Shown: one piece after another, positions 34,196 through 43,663 of the stretch
Layout of the letters: each line of letters opens with the position of its first letter
Numbering within the stretch: the first letter of the stretch is position 1
Assembly: GCA_023459355.1 (NCBI GenBank)
Contig: JAEWUM010000056.1
Span: 57,817-121,816 of the forward strand
Direction: 5' to 3'
From: Bacteroidota bacterium
GTDB taxonomy: Bacteria > Bacteroidota > Bacteroidia > Bacteroidales > Paludibacteraceae
Length of the DNA: 64,000 bases
The notes under the pieces: generated by a model
The model's database searches: none
What the model was told of the DNA's origin: nothing
The model's input: the letters and a program-made list of their open reading frames with translations, nothing else
Program-made: the position numbers and the translations under genes

Positions 34196-36808
34196 ATGGA
34201 ATTAGCAAGCAAATACAATCCTGCCGACATAGAGTCGAAGTGGTATCAGTACTGGTTGGAACAAGGTTTCTTTCAATCGAAACCGGACAATCGCGAACCT
34301 TATACGATTGTCATTCCACCGCCAAACGTCACGGGTGTGCTGCACATGGGGCACATGCTGAACAATACCATTCAGGATGTATTGGTGCGCCGTGCCCGCA
34401 TGAAAGGTAAGAATGCTTGTTGGGTGCCGGGTACCGACCATGCTTCTATCGCTACGGAAGCTAAAGTGGTTGGGAAACTGGCTGCAGAAGGAATAAAAAA
34501 AACGGATCTTACCCGGGAACAGTTCCTGGAACATGCGTGGGACTGGACACATAAACACGGGGGAATTATCCTGGAGCAATTGAAAAAACTGGGTGCTTCG
34601 TGTGACTGGGACCGGACGGCTTTTACGATGGATGAGGCTCGCTCGGAGAGCGTGATCAAGGTGTTTATCGACTTGTACGAGAAGGGTTTGATTTACCGTG
34701 GTGTCAGGATGGTAAACTGGGATCCGAAAGCGCTGACTGCTTTGTCGGATGAAGAGGTGATTTACAAAGAGGTAAGTGGTAAATTATATTACCTTCGCTA
34801 TAAAATTGAGGGAGAAGATGGCTATGCTGTGGTGGCAACGACTCGTCCGGAGACCATCATGGGCGATACCGCAATGTGTATCAATCCGAACGACCCGAAG
34901 AATGCACACCTGAAAGGGAAAAAAGTACTGGTCCCATTGATTAACAGGGCTATCCCGGTGATTGAAGATGAGTATGTGGACATTGAATTTGGTACGGGTT
35001 GTCTGAAAGTGACGCCGGCACATGATGTGAACGACTATGTGCTGGGTGAAAAATACAACCTGCCTTCGATTGATATTTTCAACGCGGATGGTACGTTGAA
35101 CGAACATGGGGAGATGTATGCAAACATGGACCGTTTCGAGGTGCGTACGAAAATTGAAAAGGATCTGGAAGCTGCCGGTCTGCTTGAAAAGATTGAACCA
35201 TACACCAATAAAGTGGGTTTCTCGGAAAGAACAGATGTTGTTATCGAGCCCAAACTGTCGATGCAGTGGTTCCTGAAAATGGAAAAACTGGCCCAGCCGG
35301 CTTTGCAGGCGGTGATGAATGATGATATCAAACTGCATCCGGCCAAGTTTAAAAATACTTACCGTCACTGGATGGAAAATGTCAAGGACTGGTGTATTTC
35401 CCGTCAATTGTGGTGGGGACACCGCATCCCGGCCTGGTTTCTTCCGCAGGGTGGTTTCGTGGTAGCTGCAACGAGGGAAGAAGCCTTAGAAAAAGCGAAG
35501 CAAATTGTCAATTATACGATTTACGCCGATGACTTGCGTCAGGATGAGGATTGTCTGGATACCTGGTTTTCTTCCTGGTTATGGCCGATTTCGGTGTTCG
35601 ATGGAATAAATAACCCGGATAATGAAGACATCCGTTATTATTACCCGACAGATGATTTGGTGACTGCTCCTGAAATTTTGTTTTTCTGGGTGGCGCGTAT
35701 GATTATCGCCGGTTATGAATATGAAGATAAACTGCCTTTTAAAAATGTATACCTGACCGGTATCGTGCGGGATAAGCTGGGTAGAAAAATGTCGAAGTCA
35801 CTCGGCAATTCTCCTGACCCGCTTGACCTGATTGCGCATTATGGTGCCGATGCCGTTCGTTTGGGAATGCTGTTTACGTCTCCTGCCGGAAATGACCTGC
35901 CATACGATGATTCTTTGTGCGAACAGGGAAGAAACTTCAACAACAAGATATGGAATGCTTTCCGCCTGGTTAAAGGATGGGAAGTGAAAGAAATACCTCA
36001 GCCTGAATCTGCTGCGGTTGCGATCAAATGGTTCGACTCACAATTGTCGAAAACACTGGCCGAAATAGATGATTTGTTCTCTAAATATCGTTTGTCGGAA
36101 GCGCTGATGGCGGTGTACAAGTTGTTCTGGGACGATTTTTCTTCCTGGTATCTGGAGATGATCAAACCTGCCTATCAGCAGCCGATTGATAAGGCAACCT
36201 ACGATGCAACGCTGGGATTCTTCGATGTGTTACTGAAAATCCTGCACCCTTTCATGCCTTTCATCACTGAGGAACTTTGGCAGGCTTTGCAGGACAGAAA
36301 AGAGGGTGAAAGTATCATGGTGACCTTGCAACCGAATCCAGAACCTACAAATGAACCACTTATCAATCAGTTTGAGAAGGTAAAAGAAATCATTGCCGGG
36401 GTGCGTACGATTCGATTACAGAAGAATGTCCCGAATAAGGAACAACTTAGTTTGCAAATTTCCGGGGAGCATGATGCTGATTTCGATGCTGTTATCGTGA
36501 AGTTGTGTAACCTGACTTCGATTGAAGGTGTTTCAGAAAAGTCTTCCGGTTCGATTTCATTCTTAGTGGGAACGACCGAGTATGCCGTACCTATGGGTAA
36601 TCTCATCAATGCTGAAGAAGAAATTCAGAAAATGGAAGCTGAAATTACCTATTTGGAAGGTTTCTTAGTTTCGGTTATGAAGAAATTAGGTAATGAAAAA
36701 TTCGTTGCCAATGCCAAACCGGAAGTTGTGGAGGCAGAACGCAAAAAACATGCAGATGCCGAAAGCAAGATTGCTTCGCTGAAAGATGCGATTGCGGGGT
36801 TGAAATAA
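34196..36808 (+). CDS. valS: Valyl-tRNA synthetase
   Basis: 870 residues, class Ia. HMGH signature near residue 50 (PPPNVTGVLHMGHM), large CP1 editing insert with ATTRPETIMGD, KMSKS near 531 (GRKMSKSLGNSPDPL), anticodon-binding helices, and the C-terminal coiled coil typical of ValS (last about 60 residues, rich in Glu/Lys/Ala). Charges tRNA-Val. Its TAA stop is the first three bases of a long 7-bp repeat array. Confidence 0.98.
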   Translation: MELASKYNPADIESKWYQYWLEQGFFQSKPDNREPYTIVIPPPNVTGVLHMGHMLNNTIQDVLVRRARMKGKNACWVPGTDHASIATEAKVVGKLAAEGIKKTDLTREQFLEHAWDWTHKHGGIILEQLKKLGASCDWDRTAFTMDEARSESVIKVFIDLYEKGLIYRGVRMVNWDPKALTALSDEEVIYKEVSGKLYYLRYKIEGEDGYAVVATTRPETIMGDTAMCINPNDPKNAHLKGKKVLVPLINRAIPVIEDEYVDIEFGTGCLKVTPAHDVNDYVLGEKYNLPSIDIFNADGTLNEHGEMYANMDRFEVRTKIEKDLEAAGLLEKIEPYTNKVGFSERTDVVIEPKLSMQWFLKMEKLAQPALQAVMNDDIKLHPAKFKNTYRHWMENVKDWCISRQLWWGHRIPAWFLPQGGFVVAATREEALEKAKQIVNYTIYADDLRQDEDCLDTWFSSWLWPISVFDGINNPDNEDIRYYYPTDDLVTAPEILFFWVARMIIAGYEYEDKLPFKNVYLTGIVRDKLGRKMSKSLGNSPDPLDLIAHYGADAVRLGMLFTSPAGNDLPYDDSLCEQGRNFNNKIWNAFRLVKGWEVKEIPQPESAAVAIKWFDSQLSKTLAEIDDLFSKYRLSEALMAVYKLFWDDFSSWYLEMIKPAYQQPIDKATYDATLGFFDVLLKILHPFMPFITEELWQALQDRKEGESIMVTLQPNPEPTNEPLINQFEKVKEIIAGVRTIRLQKNVPNKEQLSLQISGEHDADFDAVIVKLCNLTSIEGVSEKSSGSISFLVGTTEYAVPMGNLINAEEEIQKMEAEITYLEGFLVSVMKKLGNEKFVANAKPEVVEAERKKHADAESKIASLKDAIAGLK

Positions 36809-36889
36809 TGGATAATGAATAATGAATAATGAATAATGAATAATGAATAATGGATAATGGATAATGAATAATGGATAATGGATAACAAA
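36806..36889. repeat. Twelve-unit 7-bp tandem array at the valS stop
   Basis: Twelve consecutive 7-bp units, nearly all TAATGAA or TAATGGA with a final TAACAAA, begin at the valS stop codon TAA and run without interruption to 36889. It is the most regular array in the window and shows the consensus TAatGRA best. No ORF or promoter is evident inside. Confidence 0.95.
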
Positions 36890-36893
36890 TAAC

Positions 36894-36921
36894 GTAGAGA
36901 CGCACGGCCGTGCGTCTCTAC
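36894..36921. repeat. Perfect 28-bp GTAGAGAC palindrome
   Basis: 14-bp perfect arms with no loop: GTAGAGACGCACGG and its complement. It shares the GTAGAGAC ends with 18949-19028. There is no T-tract, so it is not a standard terminator. Confidence 0.9.
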
Positions 36922-37015
36922 AACCCAAAACGTTTCAACAACCCAAAACGTTTCAACAACCCAAAATCGTATTCACAAACCCAAAACGTTTCACAAACCC
37001 AAAACATTTTCAAAC
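36921..37015. repeat. Degenerate 18-20 bp direct repeats
   Basis: Five units of the form CAACCCAAAACGTTTCA, the first two identical and the later ones diverged, fill the space up to the start region of the next gene. Units are contiguous, without spacers, and no cas gene is near, so this is not a CRISPR array. Confidence 0.85.
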
Positions 37016-37043
37016 AACAAAACATTCCCATAAAAAATATTAA

Positions 37044-37841
37044 ATGATTAATTTATACCAAAATATATGCCTCAAAACCTGCGAAATAGCCCAAAAAGCA
37101 GGTGCATTCATTGCTGAACAACGCAAAGGTTTTAGCCAGTCGATGGTGGAACACAAAGGTCTTCACGATCTGGTAAGCTATGTCGATCGGGAAGCGGAGA
37201 AAATGATCATTGCCGAACTGAGTAAAGTGCTGCCTGAAGCTGGATTTATCGCGGAAGAAGGTACCAATAACACGCGTGGTGATAAATTCAACTGGATTAT
37301 CGATCCTCTTGACGGAACGACGAATTTTATTCAGGGCATTCCGACTTATGCGGTTAGCATCGCGCTGATAGAAGACAGTGAACTGGTGGTGGGTGTGGTA
37401 TTTGAAATCGGGCAACAGGAATGTTTTTATGCATGGAAAGATGGTGGCGCTTATCTGAATGGCGAAAAAATCAGGGTTTCGGATAAAAGCGACTTGAACC
37501 TGTCTTTACTGGCTACCGGTTTTCCGTATACCAATTTTGATATGCTGGATGACTATATGATTTTCCTGAAGTGGATGTTACGGAATTCGCGTGGGGTGCG
37601 TCGTATCGGATCTGCTGCTACCGATCTGGCTTATGTGGCCTGTGGCCGTTTCGATGCATTCTGGGAATACGGCCTGAAACCCTGGGATATGGCTGCCGGA
37701 GCATTGCTTATCAAAGAAGCCGGAGGTAAGGTTTCCGACTTTAAAGGAACCGACAATTATGTTTTTGGAAATGACATTGTTGCTACGAACGATTTGTTAC
37801 AGGATATCATTCTTCATAAATTAAAGGAATTTATTGCCTGA
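37044..37841 (+). CDS. Inositol-monophosphatase-family phosphatase (SuhB/CysQ type)
   Basis: 265 residues, cytoplasmic. The metal-binding signatures are all present: IAEEGT, IDPLDGTTNF and PWDMAAGALLIKEAGG. The family removes phosphate from inositol 1-phosphate, or 3'-phosphoadenosine phosphate in the CysQ branch; sequence alone does not settle which. It is followed after 6 bp by an MFS transporter, suggesting co-transcription. Confidence 0.92.
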   Translation: MINLYQNICLKTCEIAQKAGAFIAEQRKGFSQSMVEHKGLHDLVSYVDREAEKMIIAELSKVLPEAGFIAEEGTNNTRGDKFNWIIDPLDGTTNFIQGIPTYAVSIALIEDSELVVGVVFEIGQQECFYAWKDGGAYLNGEKIRVSDKSDLNLSLLATGFPYTNFDMLDDYMIFLKWMLRNSRGVRRIGSAATDLAYVACGRFDAFWEYGLKPWDMAAGALLIKEAGGKVSDFKGTDNYVFGNDIVATNDLLQDIILHKLKEFIA

Positions 37842-37847
37842 TAGTGT

Positions 37848-39047
37848 ATGGAAAGGTTGTGGACTGCAAGTTTCCTGAGTGCATGCGCAGGAAACTTTCT
37901 TTTATTTTTTGCTTTTTATTTGTTGATACCGATATTTCCGCTGTATCTGATTGATACTTTTGAGGCGTCGAAATCACTGGTAGGGGTGGTGTTGTCATCA
38001 TATACCCTTGCTGCATTGTTTATAAGACCTTTTTCAGGTTTCTTGCTGGATTTGTTTCGCAGAAAACCACAATACCTGATTGCTTTCCTGTTGTTTGTCC
38101 TCACATTTATCGGATATCCGTTGGTTACCACTGTCAATTTATTTTTGCTTGTCAGGGTGTTGCATGGCGCTTCTTTCGGATTTGTTACAACTGCCGGAAA
38201 CAGTCTGGTAGTGGATATTCTTCCGGCATCAAGAAGGGGAGAGGGACTTGGCTTCTTTGGTGTGGCCAACAATCTGGCCATGGTGGTCGGACCAATGACC
38301 AGTTTGTTGATGCACGAGAAAGGTGTTGATTATCAGTATATATTTTATCTTTCTATCGCAACAGGGTTGTTTGGATTTATTTTCGCGATGCTGATTAAAG
38401 TGGATAAGCCTTTTGAACCCAATAAGGAAAGTATACGGGGCTTCGATCGTTTCTTCCTTTTCAAAGGTTTTAAAGCTGGTGTTACATTGTTGCTGACGGG
38501 AGTTCCCTATGGAATGTTCACGACTTATCTGGCAATTTATGGTAAAGAACTGGGCATTGATGCCGGACTGGGATTATTCTTCTCGCTGTTGGCTGTCGGG
38601 TTAATTACATCCCGTTTATTTTCCGGTAAAATGGTCGACAGAGGAAAATTGAATAAAGCGATTGAATACGGATTACTGGTTAGTTTTACAGGGTTGATCT
38701 TACTGGCCTCACTCCAGCGAATCAATATGTACAATCATCAGCTGGTCAACGTGTTGTTCTTTCTTATACCGGTGATCCTCGGTTTAGGTTACGGACTGCT
38801 GTTTCCTGCTTATAACACTTTATTCGTAAATCTGGCACCCAATAACAGGAGGGCGACGGCCAGCTCAACTTTCATGACCAGCTGGGATTTAGGAGTTGGT
38901 TCCGGATTAATTCTCGGAGGTAGGTTTGCAGACTCACAGGGAGGTTTACCCCTGGCATTTATGGTTGGAACGCTGATGGTGTTGTTCTCGTATATCTACT
39001 TTGTAAAATCTGCCGGACCTCACTTCCTGCGTAATAAACTCAGATAA
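37848..39047 (+). CDS. MFS transporter, 12-helix
   Basis: 399 residues with 12 predicted helices. The loop after helix 2 reads RPFSGFLLDLFRRK, close to the MFS motif GxxxDRxGRR, and motif-C-like Gly-rich helices follow. It resembles small-molecule efflux or sugar efflux members, but the substrate is not recognisable. It starts 6 bp after the phosphatase gene. Confidence 0.82.
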   Translation: MERLWTASFLSACAGNFLLFFAFYLLIPIFPLYLIDTFEASKSLVGVVLSSYTLAALFIRPFSGFLLDLFRRKPQYLIAFLLFVLTFIGYPLVTTVNLFLLVRVLHGASFGFVTTAGNSLVVDILPASRRGEGLGFFGVANNLAMVVGPMTSLLMHEKGVDYQYIFYLSIATGLFGFIFAMLIKVDKPFEPNKESIRGFDRFFLFKGFKAGVTLLLTGVPYGMFTTYLAIYGKELGIDAGLGLFFSLLAVGLITSRLFSGKMVDRGKLNKAIEYGLLVSFTGLILLASLQRINMYNHQLVNVLFFLIPVILGLGYGLLFPAYNTLFVNLAPNNRRATASSTFMTSWDLGVGSGLILGGRFADSQGGLPLAFMVGTLMVLFSYIYFVKSAGPHFLRNKLR

Positions 39048-39083
39048 GAGAATGTCGCATAATTAATTAAAAAACGGAATATA

Positions 39084-39890
39084 TTACATACTGATAATGT
39101 CAGGATGTATCGGAACGCTATTCTCTATTCCTGAATTATGCCTGTTGTTATAAACTTCAACCGACTTAACAAAATCGACCATTTTATGTAAATCTGATTC
39201 AAAAGCATTGCCTACAACAATGATATCAGCACCGGCATCGTAAATCATTTCCATTTTTTCTGTCGATGTAATACCTCCCCCGACAATCAAAGGGGTGTCG
39301 ATGGCCTCACGAATGTATGAAATCATTTCCTCCGGTACGGTTTGAGATGCCCCGCTTCCCGCTTCCAGGTAGGTGAGATGCATGCCCATTAATTCACCTG
39401 CTACTGCGGTCGAAAGTGCAATTTCTTTTTTGTCGCGGGGGATTGCTCTCGTATTGCTGATAAATTCAACGGAACTGACTTTACCTCCATCAATCAGCAA
39501 ATAAGCGGTGGGAATAACTTCAACTTCTGATTCTTTAATTGCCACTGCTGATTTGATGTGCTGACCAATTAAGTATTCGGGGTTTCTGCCTGATAATAAG
39601 GATAAAAATAACAAAGCATCAGCATGCTCAGAAAACTGGGATGCATCGCCCGGAAATAAAACAACAGTTGTGTCGACTTCTTCTTTCAAAACTTCTATCA
39701 TGTTGTCCAATGATTTAACAGCATGACTTCCACCTATGAATACAAAATCAGGAGGTGCTATTTTCAATGTTGCAATGATGGATGCAAACTGACGTCCATT
39801 ACTTTTTTCGGGATCAATGAGAATGGCAAACATTTTTCTGTCCATTTCTCTGTTCAACAGAATCTTCCGGTATGTATTATTGTGTCTCAT
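39084..39890 (-). CDS. Geranylgeranylglyceryl/heptaprenylglyceryl phosphate synthase (PcrB/GGGPS family)
   Basis: 268 residues, TIM barrel. Motifs: FAILIDPEKS at the start, FVFIGGSH, LFPGDASQ, YLEAGSGAS, and the phosphate-binding IVGGGITSTEKM and ADIIVVGNAFE. Enzymes of this family attach a prenyl group to glycerol-1-phosphate by an ether bond, as in archaeal lipids; a bacteroidal group is known biochemically but its final lipid is unclear. It overlaps the PPTase gene by 4 bp and ends the gldE-gldD-PPTase run. An internal ATG at codon 16 is an alternative start. Confidence 0.9.
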   Translation of the reverse strand: MRHNNTYRKILLNREMDRKMFAILIDPEKSNGRQFASIIATLKIAPPDFVFIGGSHAVKSLDNMIEVLKEEVDTTVVLFPGDASQFSEHADALLFLSLLSGRNPEYLIGQHIKSAVAIKESEVEVIPTAYLLIDGGKVSSVEFISNTRAIPRDKKEIALSTAVAGELMGMHLTYLEAGSGASQTVPEEMISYIREAIDTPLIVGGGITSTEKMEMIYDAGADIIVVGNAFESDLHKMVDFVKSVEVYNNRHNSGIENSVPIHPDIISM

Positions 39891-40522
39891 AATCTGATTT
39901 TTTTGTCTACCCCATAAACAAGGGTGTAAAGCACATTTTGTTGATATTGTAATTCGTAAATTCGGGAACCGGTTTCATGTAAAACATGTAAAGTGCCCGA
40001 ATCGTTTAACGTAAAAGGTAAAATTTCTAATGTTGCGGCAAAATCCCGCACTTCATTTCCTATGATTTTATATAATGTTTCTTTTGCAGACCAGGCAATT
40101 TCTACCTTTGCTGTGTTTGTTTCTTTGCTGAATAATATTTGTTCTGATTCGTTTAAAAACCGTTTCGATACAGTTTTTACCTTCTCAGTTCTGATTTCCA
40201 AATCAATTCCTACCGGGAATTCCGGGTGAATAATCACTGCAGCATAATTGTTACTGTGTGTTATGCTGATGTGAAAGTTCTTGTCTTCCAAATAAGGCTT
40301 ACCGTTTGCATCGTAAATTACTTTTACCTGACAACCCGTTGCCTGATTGAGTAATATTCTCGCCGACAAAAATTCCCTTTTTCTTTTCTCGCTTTTTATT
40401 TGAGAGAATTCCTCCCGGTATGCCTCAAAATTGTCTAATTGGCATGTCAGGGATTCTATGTCTTCTTCCATGACACCAATTAGTATAGTTCCACCTTTGT
40501 ATGTCAGTTGTTCTGTTTTCAT
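39887..40522 (-). CDS. 4'-phosphopantetheinyl transferase (Sfp type)
   Basis: 211 residues. Sfp/AcpT signatures: ISITHSNNYAAV, VGIDLEIRTEKV with the magnesium-binding Asp/Glu, and WSAKETLYKI. It loads phosphopantetheine onto acyl or peptidyl carrier proteins. It overlaps gldD by 4 bp and the GGGP synthase by 4 bp. The gldE-gldD-PPTase order is common in Bacteroidota. Confidence 0.9.
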   Translation of the reverse strand: MKTEQLTYKGGTILIGVMEEDIESLTCQLDNFEAYREEFSQIKSEKRKREFLSARILLNQATGCQVKVIYDANGKPYLEDKNFHISITHSNNYAAVIIHPEFPVGIDLEIRTEKVKTVSKRFLNESEQILFSKETNTAKVEIAWSAKETLYKIIGNEVRDFAATLEILPFTLNDSGTLHVLHETGSRIYELQYQQNVLYTLVYGVDKKIRL

Positions 40523-41112
40523 TTCCAGCTGAAACTTTCCATTAACCTGACTACATCCTGTTTGATGTAATCGGACATGGGGGCAATGGAGTCTTTATTC
40601 GGTACATGGTTAAAGTAAACAGCTCCCCTGACAAAATGGTTGATGTTGTCCGTGAGTACGAATTGTGCAGCGGATGCTGCATTGCCTTTCAGATCGTAAT
40701 ATATCCCGTACACTTTTTTATCGGGATTACTGAAAACCTGTTCGGTGATGTCGTCGGCACGAACCAAATGTTTGTAAACTGAATGATGAGCATCCTCCGA
40801 TAACTCATAAAGATTATCATTTATTCCCTTGTAACTGCAATGTATCGCTGCGTTCAGAGTAGGATAAACAATATCAATCCAGTATTTTTCCTGTTCTTCT
40901 TTTTTTAGTTCTATTGTTGCGATATCCGATATTTCAAAATGATAAGGCAAAACCGTATCTATTGTATGGTAACGGTGTTCCGGCAAATCCACCCTGAAGT
41001 AACCGTAAGGCTTTGGATAATAGTTTTTTTTACACCCGGTAGAAATGAGAGTCAACAGGCAAAACAACAAAAAAATCACCGGAAAACTATCCATTCTCTT
41101 CCTCATCATCAT
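40519..41112 (-). CDS. gldD: Gliding motility lipoprotein GldD
   Basis: 197 residues with a lipoprotein signal (LLTLISTGC). Typical GldD sequence PKPYGYFRVDLPEHRY follows the Cys, then a conserved body ending in DVVRLMESFSWK. GldD is required for gliding in Flavobacterium and travels with the T9SS in many non-gliding species; its biochemical role is unknown. The start is one of three consecutive ATGs (41112, 41109, 41106) or the ATG at 41094; all overlap the end of gldE. Confidence 0.9.
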   Translation of the reverse strand: MMMRKRMDSFPVIFLLFCLLTLISTGCKKNYYPKPYGYFRVDLPEHRYHTIDTVLPYHFEISDIATIELKKEEQEKYWIDIVYPTLNAAIHCSYKGINDNLYELSEDAHHSVYKHLVRADDITEQVFSNPDKKVYGIYYDLKGNAASAAQFVLTDNINHFVRGAVYFNHVPNKDSIAPMSDYIKQDVVRLMESFSWK

Positions 41113-42421
41113 CTTCTTTTTTTATGTGAAGTTTGACTTTCTTAATCCTTCGGTTATCAACAGACAGGATTTCAAAAACATATTTCTGATAATCGATGCG
41201 TTCATTTTTTGCCGGTATTTCTCCTTTGAGTTCGAGTATCAGTCCTGCCAGGGTCTCAACTTCTTCTGTTACTTTTGTAAAGTCTTCTTCGTCAATTTCT
41301 TCTATCTTGAAGAAATCATTCAACTGAATTTTTGCTTCAAATATAAAAGTATGATTGTCGATTTTGGTGAACAAGGCTTCTTCATCATCATATTCATCGC
41401 TGATGTCACCCACAATTTCTTCAATAATGTCTTCCAGTGTTACCAGTCCGGAGGTGCCACCGTATTCGTCAACAACAACTGCCAGGTGGACTTTGTTTTG
41501 CTGAAACTCACTTAACAGGTCATCAATCATTTTTGTTTCAGGGACGTAATAGGCCTGACGAATGAGCGTTTGCCAACGGAACGAGTCCGGTTTGTCGAGA
41601 TGTGGCAACAAGTCCTTGCTGTATAAAATGCCCTTGATGTTATCGTGTGTGCCTGAGTACACGGGTATACGGGAATAACCAGAACTGATGATAATTTCAA
41701 GTAGCTTTTTATACGATGTTTTGATATCCACGTCGACAATATCGACCCGTGAAGTCATGATATCCACCACCTGGATGTTTCCGAATTTGATGATTCCCTC
41801 CAGAATTTCAGTATCTTCATCGTTGTTGCCGGATGTTAGTTCCAATGCCTGTGATAATTCATCGATAGAAATATTGGTTTTATTGTGCTTTGCCAACCGC
41901 AGGTTCATTGCTGAGGTAGATTTGACAAGCACCTGTACAACAGGTTTGAAGATTTTCAAAAGCACCACCAGAAATGGGGTGGTGAATGCTGCAACCTTTT
42001 TTCCTTCCTGCGACGCAAATACCTTGGGGATGATTTCCCCCAGTAAAAGTAGTAAGAAAGTAATGACAACCGTTTGGATGATAAAACCCAGGAACGGTGC
42101 ATCTTCAAAATTCATCAGTCTGTTAGTTACTAATGTCATTATCAGGATGATGGCTACGTTAACAAAATTGTTCCCGATCAGGATGGCAGCCAACAGCTTC
42201 TGAGGGTGTTGCAACAGACCCAGGATGCTTTTATCCGACTTTTTGTCGCTTTGCTCCAATTCGTCGAGGGTTTGCGGACTGAAAGAAAAAAATGCAACTT
42301 CAGATGCTGAAATTAATCCGGAAATAAATAATAAAATCAAACTGATTATCAGTGCAATTAATTCGTTATAAGTAAACGGATTAAAACTGATGGATAATAA
42401 TGTTATAATCGGACACACCAT
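41087..42421 (-). CDS. gldE: Gliding motility-associated protein GldE (CorC/HlyC-type)
   Basis: 444 residues from the ATG at 42421; an extension to 42529 is not membrane-like and is rejected. DUF21-type membrane domain with about four helices (ISLILLFISGLISASEVAFFS), two CBS domains (MTSRVDIVDVD, VVDEYGGTSGLVTLEDIIEEIVGDI) and a C-terminal CorC_HlyC domain. It resembles cation-export hemolysin-like proteins but is fixed next to gldD. First gene of the run gldE-gldD-PPTase-GGGPS. Confidence 0.9.
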   Translation of the reverse strand: MVCPIITLLSISFNPFTYNELIALIISLILLFISGLISASEVAFFSFSPQTLDELEQSDKKSDKSILGLLQHPQKLLAAILIGNNFVNVAIILIMTLVTNRLMNFEDAPFLGFIIQTVVITFLLLLLGEIIPKVFASQEGKKVAAFTTPFLVVLLKIFKPVVQVLVKSTSAMNLRLAKHNKTNISIDELSQALELTSGNNDEDTEILEGIIKFGNIQVVDIMTSRVDIVDVDIKTSYKKLLEIIISSGYSRIPVYSGTHDNIKGILYSKDLLPHLDKPDSFRWQTLIRQAYYVPETKMIDDLLSEFQQNKVHLAVVVDEYGGTSGLVTLEDIIEEIVGDISDEYDDEEALFTKIDNHTFIFEAKIQLNDFFKIEEIDEEDFTKVTEEVETLAGLILELKGEIPAKNERIDYQKYVFEILSVDNRRIKKVKLHIKKEDDDEEENG

Positions 42422-42557
42422 GGTAGATGTTAAAATTTGATTCAAAATTGTTGTATTGCAAAAATAGATATTTTTCGTGACTTCGAACCTATTCCAAACA
42501 ATATATGTTATATTTGTAGCGTAAAACAACTATAAATCACCTTAAAAATGTTGTATT

Positions 42558-43655
42558 ATGGAAGATAAACTGGTAACCCTCGCGATTCGTACCTACCAAA
42601 GGGCACAAATGATAAAGACCGTATTAGAAGAAGAAGGTATTGAAACAGCTATTCATAATCTGAATTTGGAGAATCCGGAAATGGCCGTAGGTGTTCGTGT
42701 CAGGATCAAGGAAAGCGACTTGCCCCGTGCCCTGAAGATTGTGGAAGAAATGGAAAAAGCCTGGGAAGATGAAAAACCGGTGCGTGACTCCAAAACGGTA
42801 TTAATCCCGGTTGACTTTGCTGACCAGGTGCCTAAAACCATCGATTTCGGGTTTAAAATGGCCGGGAATATAGGTGCTGAAATCGTTTTTCTCTACGTCT
42901 ATTTCACACCTGCGTTTACCATCTCCATGAATAATGATGTGAGTACATACAGCATCAGTGATAGCGAGTTGCTTCGCCGCATCATCAGTTCGGCGAATGC
43001 GGATGTTGAAAACATGGATAATCTGATAAAAAAACGTATTGCCAACGGTGAACTACCCAATATGAAATACAGATTTGAATTGAAAGAAGGTGTTCCCGAA
43101 GATCAGATTCTTGATTACTGCAAGAAACACAGTCCGGATCTGGTGGTGATGGGTTCACGTGGCAAGAAAATTTCCAACGAATTGCTGGGAAGCGTTACTG
43201 CCGAAGTAATGGAATCGTGCGAAACGCCTGTTTTTGCTATCCCGATCATGATTAAACAGGAGAAATTTACGGATTTGAAAAAAATAGCGTTTATAACTAA
43301 TTTTGATCAGAAAGATTTAATCGCTATCGATAAGGTAATTTCAACCTTCGACAATCCCGAACTGGAAATCTGCTTTATTCATGCTGCTGATAAGAAACAC
43401 GCGTGGGATGAAATCATGCTTTCGGGCATAAAGGCTTATTTCTCTAATCACTACCCCAAACTAAAAACAAATTATGCCGTTGTGGAATCGACCGATTCTC
43501 CTGATAAAATCAACGAATTTGTCGAACAAATGCAGATTGATGTGCTGGCTTTCAATACCAGACGCAAGAAATTGTTTGCACGTATCTTTAATCCCGGACT
43601 GGCATATAAAATGATTTATCACTCTGATATTCCATTGTTTGTGACGCATGTTTAA
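42558..43655 (+). CDS. DUF2007-universal stress protein fusion (tandem Usp)
   Basis: 365 residues. Residues 1-70 match the small DUF2007 'putative signal transducing' fold (RTYQRAQMIKTVLEEEGIETAI). Two Usp domains follow (about 80-225 and 235-365). The first keeps the nucleotide-binding block VVMGSRGKK...LLGSVT, while the second lacks a recognisable GxxG(x9)GS motif and is probably degenerate. Cytoplasmic, likely stress-related regulatory protein. A TATATTTG box at 42509-42516 may be its promoter, back-to-back with a TATTTTTG box for gldE at 42466-42459. Confidence 0.85.
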   Translation: MEDKLVTLAIRTYQRAQMIKTVLEEEGIETAIHNLNLENPEMAVGVRVRIKESDLPRALKIVEEMEKAWEDEKPVRDSKTVLIPVDFADQVPKTIDFGFKMAGNIGAEIVFLYVYFTPAFTISMNNDVSTYSISDSELLRRIISSANADVENMDNLIKKRIANGELPNMKYRFELKEGVPEDQILDYCKKHSPDLVVMGSRGKKISNELLGSVTAEVMESCETPVFAIPIMIKQEKFTDLKKIAFITNFDQKDLIAIDKVISTFDNPELEICFIHAADKKHAWDEIMLSGIKAYFSNHYPKLKTNYAVVESTDSPDKINEFVEQMQIDVLAFNTRRKKLFARIFNPGLAYKMIYHSDIPLFVTHV

Positions 43656-43663
43656 ATAAATAT

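Noticed and set aside
34784..35422. 212-codon open frame on the minus strand inside valS
   Set aside because: It is antisense to a highly conserved synthetase region, has His/Phe-rich shadow composition, no signal, domain or start context. The same applies to long antisense frames inside bamA, pyrG and lon.
36894..36921. Strong palindrome as Rho-independent terminator of valS
   Set aside because: No T-tract follows on either strand and the same ends recur at 18949-19028, so it fits a dispersed repeat better.
36806..37015. Possible CRISPR array because of many short direct repeats
   Set aside because: Units are 7 bp or 18-20 bp and contiguous, there are no unique spacers of constant length, and no cas gene is nearby.
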